Shown: positions 1 through 11,500 of the stretch, piece by piece
Numbering within the stretch: the first letter of the stretch is position 1
How the letters are laid out: each line of letters begins with the position of its first letter
Origin: Onthophagus taurus
Taxonomy: Eukaryota; Arthropoda; Insecta; Coleoptera; Scarabaeidae
Assembly (NCBI RefSeq): GCF_036711975.1
Contig: NC_091966.1
Span: 33,797,501 to 33,861,500, forward strand
Length of the DNA: 64,000 nucleotides
Direction: 5' to 3'
Made by a program: the position numbers and the translations under genes
The notes under the pieces: model-generated
What the model was told of the DNA's origin: nothing
What the model saw: the letters and a program-made list of their open reading frames with translations, nothing else
Databases searched by the model: none

Positions 1-514
1 TACAACACTTATTATTCTTTGATATTAGATCAGGATTACAGTTATGCCTATAAAGAGGATAGGGCATTTAGCTTAGAAGAATAGCAGTTCATAATAGAAG
101 AATAGAAGATCAGAGTGTAATAAGGGAAACAAGATTTTGTTTGGTTTTGTTGGTTTCTAGCTCATACCTACCGACAGAATTGTTAACATATTTCTTCAAT
201 ACTAAAAATAATTGGCTATAAATCATGAAGAAAACTTTAGTTACCATGACAGCTAAAATGGCACGTTCTCATTTAAAAAAAACTTCGTTTGTCTCCCTTG
301 ATATAGAAATAACTGCTTAATTCTTTTCGAATTTAAAATTAAAAAAAGTGTGTCAAATTAAATCAATATCGTTGTTATGGAAATGGAACTAAAATAAAAC
401 CAAACTCAATACTGACAGTTCAAGACATTTAAGCATTGAGCCCACATCTACCTCTATGAAATAAATGAAAAGATAACAAAAAAAATGTAAAGACTTCAAA
501 ATAAAATAGAAAGA
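1..514. other. AT-rich flank upstream of the SPATA6-like gene
   Basis: I see no coding exon here. The open frames are low-complexity, and the longest (389-718, - strand) overlaps the first exons of the gene on the other strand and has no recognisable domain. The stretch directly before the ATG at 515 is the presumed promoter and 5' leader, but no clear TATA box or initiator can be singled out in such AT-rich sequence. Confidence 0.5.
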
Positions 515-3500
515 ATGCAACGGAAAGCTTTGCAAGTTCAAGTTGAGCTTGAAATACAAGCTGTAAGTTTTCACTCCAATTAGATTCTTTCCGTTTAGAT
601 CTTTTTTTATAGGTAACTTGTCCTGGTGTATATCTTTGTCCAAATGGGAAAGTTTCTTTACAACTTTACATGTTGGATTCTTGTATACAAACTGGTTGCG
701 CCTCGCCAGCTTTTCCAATCTTATTCAATGAAAAATTAATTTTTTTCAAAATGTTTTATGAAACTCAACGCTTAAACGATTTATTAAAATTATTAAGTAA
801 CCCAAAAAAACTAAATAAAACTAAAAACTCATTATATTATTTGTTTTTTGTCTAGATAAAGAATGTTTATACATTGAACTTATACAATGGCAAAATACCG
901 ATGAAGGAATCGTTTTATCAACATTTCAAACAAATTTAAGCGAATTATTGTACCCTTCAACGTTTGAAAATTCAAAAGCTGGAATTGATATCGATCTTTT
1001 AATGGAACCTGAGCGATCGTTTCCGGTAAAAATTAATTTATTTTAGATGACATTTTTAAATAAATTTTTTTAAAGGGTGTTATCGCGCCAAAAATCGAAG
1101 TTAGTACAAAAACGATCATCGAAGACGTAGTTTTAGACTCTTTAAATCCTTCCGTGGTAAATCCTAAAGTTATCCAATCAAAATTTTATCAAAATCATAA
1201 AAATTCGGTTCATTTAAAACGAGTTTGTCATTCCACTGGATATCACAGGTAATAAAAAAAAGAATTTGTATCAAATAAAAATAAAATAATTCTTTATAGG
1301 TATAAAAAGTGTTTACCAAGAAATCGAAATCAAAAACCACCGTTTATAGTACGTAAAGTCGATGATAATCTTTTAGGGAGAAAACCAAGTGGTTTATCAC
1401 CCAATTTTAATAATAAATGTAATTGGTACGGGTAAAATTTAATTACAAGAATACATTAATTTAAATTTTTTGTTTTAAGCTTTTCTACTAAATTTCAATC
1501 AAATTATAATCAATTTATTGACCAGCGAGAAAAACTACCAAAAATCAATGAATACAAACAAAAAATTACTCCGAAAAAACATTGTACTTGCAAACCATCG
1601 CGCGACGGATGCTGCGCTGTTTGTGTAAAGTACGAAAATTATTTTCAAGATGATTCCGACCTAGAAGAATATCCAACTTTAAATCCATCGAATATAAAAC
1701 AAACGTGTAGAAAGCAAAAAATGCCGCAAAGGAATTGCAATTGCGAAGAAATTGCTACGTCGCAAACATCTAAAGTGATTCGTTGTACTTCTCCTACTGC
1801 AAAAGATAAAGAACGTGGTTCAAAGTGTCCTTTTGAGAGATGTTCTTGTAACACTCAAACTTGTAATAGTTTGGCAACAAAGTTGCATCGTCGGCTAAAT
1901 CAAACGTTGGAATGTATAGAAGGTAGTGAAGTTTTTAGTGATCCGCAATCATCTTATTCGTAAGTAATTATTAAAGATTATTATAAGATTATTATTATTA
2001 TTATTATTTTAAGGTAAAATTTATATTTTTTGATAAAAAATGTAATCGATTACACTAATTGAAGGTCTAACTCTTTTTATACACTTTTTGACAATTTTAG
2101 ATATTAATGAAAACATCTAGATAGCTTAGGAAAATGTTAGAAAGTTTCCCAAGATTATTAGAATTATTGAAATTTCTCTGAAAAGCTCGCAGAAAACGTT
2201 TAGACACTTTTTGCCAACTTTGGATATTTATAAAAATATCTGGATAACTTACGACATCCTTATCTAATTTTTGATATATTTGAGTAAAGAGTAATAAGGA
2301 TTCATGTAACTTAGGACTACATTTTCTACGCTTAAAGCTATTTTTATTCTTATAAATGTAAAATTACCTTTTAAATTGGTCTTATCTCGGACTGATGTGT
2401 TTTTGCGATGTTTGGGTTGGTTCCTTCTCGGTAAAAAGTTCTTGGAATTTCTAATTCTCTTCAGACTGGTGAACATGCCGTAATTTCTTATCTATAAGTG
2501 CAACCTGTGACGATTAAATGTTGCAGAACTGGGCGTGGAACTGGCGATTTTGAAAAGATCGTGATACAACATGCTTAGTGAATTGATCAAAAATACCACA
2601 AAATAACTATTCGTCCTATTTAATCTTGGTACTGGCCGAATTAAACCGATATTAACAAGTTTCGCATCTATATTTCGAAGTATTCTTGGCCTTTCATATT
2701 CGTGCTGAGCAATTGATGCATCATAATTTTCTTTCAGGATCTAAATTCTCTTCAGTTTTTATAACTAAGTGTTAAGGTTGACAACATGGATATTCCTTAA
2801 CAGAGTAGACTGGAAATAGCTAAATTTGCCTTTGTTTTGTGTCTACTTGTGGCTGTTTTACTTGTTGCTAATGTATCAACAAGGGTGGTGTTTCAAAATG
2901 AGACTGTTAGAGCAACATTACCTCATCTGGCATTTTTTCCTGTTGGACTTTTAATTGAGTATAACCATCATAGAGATTCATGCTAGCTAATAACGGTGAA
3001 TTTATATCCCACTTTGTAGAGGTAGGTACTAGGTTTTCAATTGTATCAATATCCAAAAACAAGAATTTAAATTAAGTTTTAAAAATGATGGCTGCTATAC
3101 CTATATGCGAGTTTTTAACTGCTTTCAGTCACAGTGTAGACAAGGGTGTTGAAATGGTTGGTAAATGGACCTCGGAGGTAGACCAGACTGCCGGTCGCTG
3201 ATCTGTACTAAAACTCTGAAAAACGCCCACACATTCCTGTTGTGTCCCTCAGTCAATGTAGTGCGTGCGTACATTAAGATGTACATATGTCATATAGAAA
3301 ACAGAGGAGTGTAAAGGCTAGTTGTTTCTAATGAATGAAAACTGGAACATATCGATTAAGGCATGGTAACCCCAACAGAAGCGTTCCTCATCTCATAAAA
3401 AATCATTGTTACGAAAACCAGAGGTCAACAAACCGGAAAGTAAACCTACGAGTGAGAACATAGATATCAGAACACTGTATACACTTAACACACTTGAATA

Positions 3501-5081
3501 AGTTCGATATCACAGCATTACAAGAAATAAAATGGAAGGGGCAGTACAATAGGGGAAAGAAGCTATAGAATCTTCTATAGCTACTGATGAGATACAGAGA
3601 CGTGCTTTGGGAGTTGGCTCGTAGTTAAGAACACAATAAAACGCACTGTTACCGGCTTCGAAGCAATAAAAGCTAAGACTCTAGAAATTACGAGTAAAGG
3701 GAAGGTTTTTCAACTACATACGAACTGATAAAGGACACGTTCTATGAGGAGCTGGAAAGAACACACAAAGAATGCCCATAATAGGGGATCTGAATGTAAG
3801 AGAGTTGGAATTTAGATCAACCACGGGAAAGTACAGTCTGCGCCAAGAGAGCAATGCCAATGGAATAAGGCTCATAAATTTGTCAGCATCGCTGGCTATG
3901 ACTATCTCAAGCACCTGCTTCCAAAGGAAAGATAGTCACTTGGATATCACCTGACGTTCCAACACAAAATCAAATAAACCACATAATAGATATAAAACAC
4001 GCAACATAATGCGCAATAATAATAACTTCGACACTGCTAATTGCTTCAATGAAAGCACGAATGAGAGTCTTAGTGAACTTAAGTAACTGATGATTAAATG
4101 AGGAAACCGCAGGAAAATTTGCTATAAGTGTGGTCAACACATCCACAAAATCTGAAGCTTTAAAGACCTCACGAATTATGTACGTAATTGAATAGTTGAG
4201 AATAATAAATCGAAAGAGCGCTTTTTAAACATTGTCCATATTTGAAAGCCCAAAGTGTGTTCTTTTTAAATTGATAGTCTGAAGTTTTATAATTTTGAGG
4301 TGTATTTGGTACACTTGGCGACGTTCTTTATTTATTGCCGTTCTTGATATCAACATATTGATAAAACCCGCTTTTAGATTAAGAAAAGTCGTAATAATGG
4401 TGTATGTAATATTCCGTTATATCTAAAAATAACGAAGATATCGACAAGTAGGTTGAAAAACAAAAGTAAAAGTTTGTTGTTATCCTTTAACATCGCTACA
4501 AAGCTACATTATCCATTAATATTGTTTTACTGTCTTACAGTACTCCCGTCCAACTGTATATTAAATTTGATTGTAGATCCAGAATTAGTTAATTTTCTGC
4601 ATCATCGATAAAACATTGCATCTGATGAAATCATTGTAAAAAACCTCCTTCATTTCAGCTACTAATATGTGATGTACTAAAATTAAGAAGACTTTGTTGT
4701 CCACTTCTTTATGATGAAAAGTTGCTTCATTTAGTGTTCAATAGACCCTCTTTTCAGATTCTATAATAGATTCACTTTATATACAAATTGTGAAGATTAA
4801 ATGAAAAACTTACAGAAAATGTAATCTTTTTAACGCCTTCACTTATTTTTATAATAACGTTTTTTATTTTAAATAATAACCTCCAACTTAATACATTTTT
4901 ATTCACCTTTATATATAAATTAAAAATTTCAATTCAACTTTATTTCTGTTTCAGTCCACCTGGTTCGGATGTAGAATATAATTGTCCAAATCCATGTTAC
5001 ACTGATCACTATAAAGATTTTTACAAGAAAGCAAAATCGAGGATAAATTATGAAAGATATATAACTCCTTGTTGTATTTAG
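515..5081 (+). CDS. SPATA6: SPATA6-like protein, seven exons
   Basis: Exons 515-562, 613-796, 856-1025, 1076-1248, 1300-1431, 1480-1959 and 4955-5081 all have GT-AG borders and matching phases, and give about 437 aa. The N-terminus matches the spermatogenesis-associated protein 6 family. Residues 12-21 read LEIQAVTCPG, followed by spaced FP, NEKLIF and IELIQ motifs and then FPGVIAPKIEVSTKT, as in vertebrate SPATA6 (from memory of the family). Vertebrate SPATA6 is needed to build the sperm connecting piece; a similar flagellar role here is inferred. Exons 6-7 encode a cysteine-rich tail (roughly residues 265-437, about 20 Cys, with CTC, GCC, CNC and CSC clusters) that I do not recall in the vertebrate protein. 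There is no signal peptide or membrane segment. The first four introns are 50-60 bp; the last is 3 kb and carries retrotransposon debris. An ATTAAA at 5121-5126 may be the polyadenylation signal. The gene converges on ABCF3. The start at 515 is chosen because it puts the short first exon in frame with the conserved VTCPG block. Confidence 0.85.
3480..4010 (+). mobile_element. Non-LTR retrotransposon endonuclease fragment in SPATA6-like intron 6
   Basis: Conceptual translation with frameshifts and stops shows the apurinic-type endonuclease of a non-LTR element: DITALQEIKWKG near 3505, FYEELERTHKECPIIGDLN at about 3740-3795, then NANGIRLINLSAS and ISSTCFQRKDSHLDIT ending at 3952. This is the layout of craniofacial-development-protein-2-like (endonuclease-reverse transcriptase) elements. 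No reverse transcriptase part follows, so it is a truncated, inactive copy in the gene's sense orientation. Confidence 0.8.
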
Positions 5082-5120
5082 AAGAAACGCAAAGGAAACA
5101 AGATTTTAGTAAAACAGGAA

Positions 5121-5126
5121 ATTAAA
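5121..5126 (+). promoter_or_regulatory. Candidate polyadenylation signal (ATTAAA), SPATA6-like gene
   Basis: ATTAAA lies 40 bp after the stop codon. This common variant hexamer is the nearest candidate on the + strand; the exact 3' end is unknown. Confidence 0.35.
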
Positions 5127-5531
5127 ACTAGTTTTTTTAAATATTATCTTTTAATTATATTTAATTCATTTAATAATTTAAAGATCATTATAATAGTCGG
5201 TTAAATTTTCGTTATCACAAAAATTCATGCCCACTCATACATTTTTTTATATAATATATACACGTTTAAAAAACGCAAGTAGTTAACTTTTTTGTGGTTT
5301 TTCCGCGCAATTCCCATTCCTTATTACCCCCCTTATTTTTAACAGTGGTTTCAGATTATTTTTCTTTCCAGGAGCCTTTTTTATAAAGTTACTATTTCTT
5401 GTTATTTCCGTAACAAATTGTTGATTTACAAAAAATTAATTAAGAAGGGGGGGCAAAAAATAATTGGCAGGCACATTATTGGGTTTTATCTTACTTAACC
5501 AACCGAATTATTTCCTTTTATTAATTATTAC

Positions 5532-8500
5532 CTATTTACTTGCGGCAGCTTCTAATTCTTGCTCAACAATCCTTCTATACTCATCAAAACCACCCTCAAC
5601 GCTTCTTACTGATTGATTCCCACACACCCACAGTTCTTTACATACGACCCGAATTAAACGTTCATCGTGAGATACCAAAATTACACCTCCCTAAAAAGTA
5701 AATAGGAGTATAAATTAATAAATATAAAATAATTAAAAACAAAATCTTACGTTGTATTTATTTATTGCCTTTCCTAATGCTTCTATAGTTTCAATATCCA
5801 AGTGATTAGTCGGTTCATCAAGTACTAAAAAGTTTGGATAACCCATACACATAACGGCAAAAGCAACACGCGATTTTTGACCTCCCGATAAACTTCCGAT
5901 TGTTTGAAGAGCTAAATCTCCAGAAACACCAAAACCACCCAATTGGCGGCGATATTCTTCAATTGGTTTACCTTAATAGAATAATTAAATATTTATCTTA
6001 ATACATAAAAAAGGAAGCATATACAAGTTACAAGTTATACACAAAGATAATTGAAAAAAGGTTAAGAAGAGTAGTGGAAAATAAGCTAGAAGGTGAACAA
6101 GCAGCATACAGAGCAAGCAAACAAACGAACGATAGCATACATATAATCCAAAATATCATTGAATACAAAATAGAGATGGGCAATGACCTATACCTAATAT
6201 TCTTACACCTAAAAGTAGCTTTTGGCATGGTTAGTAGTATTATATGGAAGTGTCTAGAACAACTAATGGTACCACAAAAACTAACAAAAATAAATGAAAA
6301 CCTATACAAGAAAGTCAAGGGCATAGTACAAATGGAGAGAGAAACATCAAAAACTTTTGAAATGAGCAAGGGAATAAAACAAGGCGATAACCTAACCTTC
6401 TTGTTATTTATAATATTAATGGACAGAGTGATAAAAAATATAAGAACAAATAAATATCAAACAGTAATAGGCTCTAAAAGTTTGGAACCAGTAAAAATAG
6501 ATAATTTACTATATTATGATGATGATAAAGTGCTGATAGCAGAGAACCATAAAAAGGTAAGGAAGTTGGTTGAAATATGGACAGAAGAAATTGAAAAGAG
6601 GGCCTTGAATTGAACGTAAATAAAAGTAAACTCGTAATAATAAATAAAAAAGAAATAAGAAATAACCCCAAAGAAATAGTTATTATGGAACAAAAGGTAG
6701 AAGAATCATCATATGAGTACTTGAGTAGTATAATATCATAAGATAGAAGGATAGAGTTAGACAGAAATGCAAGAATAACGAAAACAAACAACGTATATCA
6801 TACTCAAAATAGAACAATTTTTGGGAAGAAGGAGATAGCTAAAAAGATAAAATTGAAAGTGTACAGGGTGGTTCAAATTGGATATCCGAATAGGCTAACT
6901 CGAAAACTATAAGAGTTAGAAAAAAAGTAGCTTACAAACCTCAAAGCGCTATCGTAAAACCAACAAGTACAATTATCTTGGTTATTATTATAGGTGGAGT
7001 GTTATAACTAAGACATTAGTTATTATGGACACTTTTTTAGAGAGAATTTCATGACGTAGTCAAAAAAAATTTTTCGGTTTTAGATTTTGAGATATCATGA
7101 CAATTTTCGTTTTTTCAAATGGAAACAACCACTAATTATTCGCTTATTAAATTCATTATTCTTTTTTGATTACAAAAATATAGGGTTTGACAGGTCTATT
7201 TCTTATTGTTTTAGAATAAAGCTAAAAATAAACTTTTTTTAGTGTCGTCAAAGAAATTAAATTTACAGTTTCCTGTAAATTATAACTAAAAATTAAAGAA
7301 AACATATTTCTGATATTTGAAACAAATACAGTTGTTGAACTATTTAATTTATATTTGTTTTACACAAAAATTGGAATAGATTGCATTATTTCATATTTTT
7401 TTATTAATATTTAATATTATTATTAAATGACTCAATAAATTATTGATAGATGGCGCTCATATATTTTTTTTTTTTTTGCAAAGTACCGCGGTTCATGAAG
7501 AGTGTTTTCGAGCGGCGGTTTGACCATGGTTTGACAGCTTGTCACTGCATCTCACCATTTATTTACAAAAATATTGCCGTCTTGTTACCTTTGGAGTTGC
7601 AAAAATGGCAGTACGAAGGACTTTCGACTCTTCAGAGTACCACGAGAAAAAAAGAAAGGAAATTTTGCGTAATGTTTTGGTTTGTAGTTTTAAATTTCCC
7701 GCTTGACTTTCGAGCCAAAATGGCGTCAAACCGCGGTACTTTGTAAATCTAGGGACTTTCTTTTTTTTTTTACTTTATTTTTTTTTAATTTCAAATAAAC
7801 ATACCGACATTTGTTTGTATTCAAAAATTTTCTGAAGTGTTAAATTAAAAATCATATTGTTTAAGATGGATTACGAAAAGTTTAACATGTTAGAATGTTA
7901 CATATTAGAAAATAAAGTAAATTTTATATACATTTTTAGTAAAATAACTTTTAGTTAAAGTACCATAATGTTCAGGAAACTGTAAATTTAATATCTTTGA
8001 TGACACTAAAAAAAGTTTATTCTAAAACATGGTGTGGGTATCAATATAGGCAAAACAAAACCGTCGTATTTTTAAAGAGAACAATTCGCTAAATGTCGCT
8101 GAAGTCTTGAAAACACGCACACATATACGTATATGTATATATTTGACATTTGAATTTGACTTTGCAAATAATAAGAAATAATAATAACTAACTTTCAAGC
8201 TTAGCAATTAATTTAACTTTTAGAATGAAGCGGTGTATTAACAGGACTCGCACCTGTGCCGTTTTTTGATGTATGGACACAACCTGTGACACAACAAAAG
8301 AAAGAGAATCTGTGTAAGGAGTGGATTTTAAAATGTGGAAATTCAAAACTTACAGATCTTTCACTGGATATAATCTATAGATCGGACCGTGTTTGTTATA
8401 GGCATTTCCAAAGCAGTGATAGAGCAACAAATGCATACTTAAAACCTGCCAGTGTACCAACTCTACATTTGCCATTAAATTGTATGTATTTTAGTCAGTG

Positions 8501-11500
8501 TTGTTAAATACCCGGGTATTTATTTTCAAGGGATAATACTCTGGATGTATACCCGGGGGTATTTACCCAAGATGGGTATTTAGAAGTATTTATAAAATTT
8601 GATTTAAATTGAGTTGATGGCAGTTTTGCAAGTACTTCAAGAATGCAGAGTCGATTATCTATACACCAAACTTATTTATAACATTTACAAGATAAGGAAA
8701 TATGTATTATATTCCTCGTCTTCAACGTCTTATTTCATCATCTTCCTCTACATTTTTTTCAGAAACTGTTAAATTTTTAGTTGTATCACACAAAAGACAT
8801 TGAAATACATATTATTATTAGTAATTCAATGTCTTTTCTGAAAAAAAAATGGAATTCTAAAAAAATTTAGAATACAATAAATACCCGCTAAAAGTTTCCC
8901 TTAGCGGAGAACACCTCAACAGATGGCGCTTATGGCAGTTCAGTTGTAATTCAGTTTTATGTCGTTAAGTGGCAAATCTATAACTACATTACTATCCCTT
9001 ATCTATGTTCTAAAACAATAAGAAATAGACCTATCTAACCCCATATTTTTGTAATCAGAAAAAAATAACGAATTTAATAAGCGAATAATCAGCGATTGTT
9101 TCCATTTAAAAAACGAAAGTTGTCATAATATTTCAAAATCTAAAACCGAAATTTTTTTTGACACGTCATCAAATTCTCTGTAAAAAATTGTCCATATAAT
9201 GTCTTAGTTATAATACTCCACCTATAATAATAACCAAGATAATTGCACTTGCTTGTTTTAGGATATTTTCAATTTTGGCCTCTAGGGCTATAAACAAAAG
9301 ACGACAGCGCTTTGAGATTTTTGGCATTAGTAGTTTCTCGAAAAACGAGATCATGACATGTAAGCTACTTTTTTTCTAACTCTATAGTTTCCGAGATAGC
9401 CTATTCGGACATCGAATTTGAACCACCCTGCAGAACTGTAACACAACGTCAGTACAGTCCAGTACAACTGTAACAATCATGGACACTCCAAGATAAACAA
9501 GACGGAAAGATCACAGCAATGGAAACGAAATTTGTACAGAAAATAGTGGGGAAGATGAAATGGGATAGGATATGGAATGAAGAAATAAGACTGGGAATAG
9601 ATCAAGAGGAGATAATCAGCAAAATAGAGAGAAAGCAACTAAACTGGTACGCCCACATAATTAGATGGAACATAACACAATGGTAAAAAAAGATATTTGA
9701 AGCGAAGACTAAGGATAACAGGAAGAGGAGAAGACCTAGGAAGAACTGGGAGGAAAGAATAGCAGAAGTTGGGAAGAAGAGAGGGAAGACTCTAAAAGAT
9801 AAAAAGAATTAGCCAGGAACTGGAGGGAGTGGAAGAAGTGGATGGAGGAATAGGAAAAGATTTATCTGACGCCATCAGACATAAGGATTAGGAGATACCT
9901 TAATAAAAAAAGTAATTAATTATTTACTAACCTGGATACGTTTGTTGTAATAATTGAACAGAATTAACACTCATATCAAGTTGATCTACATGATGTTGAC
10001 TAAAATAACCAAACTTTAAATTCCTGTGCGAATGCCTCATACCAACCGTCGGAGCTAAAATTCCCATTATAATTTTTAAAAGAGTCGTTTTTCCCGCACC
10101 GTTATCACCAACCTAACAAAATAAAAAAAAATCATAATCTAAGGATAAGTAACATTTAATAACAAGATCTTACTATACAAATTCTCGAATCGAAGTTCGC
10201 CCCAATATTAACGTTCGTAAAAATAGGTTTTGACGATTCATACCAAAAACTGACATCGTTTAATTGTAAAATTGGAGGCGATAAAGGTTCGGTGTCGGGG
10301 AATTTTAAAATGACTTCGGTTTCTTTTTCGATTGGTTTTAATTCAGGCAATTTCTCCAACATCTTAATTTTTGATTGGACGGAAGACGCTCGATTAGCGT
10401 TGTATCGAAAACGATCTATAAATTCTTGAACATGAGCCCTATGTTGTTGTTGTGCTTCATATTCACGTTGTTGGTTCTTGTGTTTTTCCGTTTTTGTTTT
10501 TAAAAATTGGTCGTAATTACCTCTAAAATTAATTAAATCAATACAATTATACGTTAGGGATCATAACAAAAAAAATTTTACCTATAAGCTTCGATTCTTT
10601 GTGAATGTAAATAAAGAATATCTGTTGGAACGGTATCCAAGAAATTTCTATCGTGAGAAACAACTAGTAAAGTAGTTGGCCAATTTTGCAAATAATTTTC
10701 CAACCAAATAATCGCTTTAATATCCAACATGTTTGTGGGTTCATCCAAAAGTAATAAATCCGGCCGGGAAAATAAAGCTCTAGCTAAAGCTAATCTCATC
10801 CTCCAACCACCAGAAAATGTTCTTGTTGCTCGTATTTGCATCTGTTTATCAAAACCTAACCCATTTAAAATAACGGAAGCTTTTGCAGGTGCTTTATCCG
10901 CTTCAATATTTTGTAATTGCGCGTAAACTTCAGTTAATTCAGTGGAAAGTTCCGGATCGCTTGAACCGGAATTAATGGCAGCGCTTAGCTCTTTTTCACG
11001 TTTTATTAACGTTTCTCTAACGATATCACATTCTAAAACACTGTTTATAGCAAGAGTGTCATCTCCAGTGACTTCTTGTTCCACATGTAAAACCGAAATG
11101 TGGGAAGGAATTTTTAATTGTCCCCCTGAAATCATTCTCAAAAGTGTTGTTTTTCCCAATCCGTTTCGACCTACTAAACCATATCTTCTACCAAATGCTA
11201 AAGTTACATCAGCACCTAATAATAAAACTCTAAAAAAAATTGTATAAAAATTATATTAAAGGAGTTATAATACAAGTGTTACACGTAACTGGTTCGTAAG
11301 AACTTTTTTAGGTTCAACTATTCGTAGAGGTTTAAAATTTTGGTAGTAGGGGTTAATCATCCGAAACTTTCGACCTAAAATACTTTCAAGATGGCCACAA
11401 GTAGACCACAACTTTTTTTTAAATGGAATGCTACAGTTTTTATTTGTTGTATATACTTTAATACAACAAATGACAATCTATTTGACAACATCTAAAGAGT

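Larger units (their letters stand above)
6864..9430. mobile_element. Long-terminal-inverted-repeat DNA element splitting the retrotransposon
   Basis: The two ends are inverted copies of each other for about 350-420 bp, beginning CAGGGTGGTTCAAATT at 6864 and ending with its complement at 9430. The match continues through the ATAATAACCAAGATAAT block and ends near 7215 and 9005. The host retrotransposon reads on from ...GTGTA at 6863 to CAGAACTG at 9431 with no loss, so this is an insertion; a clear target duplication is not visible. It holds a second inverted repeat (7209-8029), a THAP-domain fragment (8225-8505) and no intact transposase, so it is non-autonomous. The superfamily is unknown to me. 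Confidence 0.75.

Noticed and set aside
2264-2476. 70-codon - strand frame in the SPATA6-like intron
   Set aside because: No domain and no splice context; its composition fits chance.
10729-11247. Two + strand open frames opposite ABCF3 exon 5
   Set aside because: Antisense shadows of the conserved ABC domain exon; the - strand reading has all the motifs.
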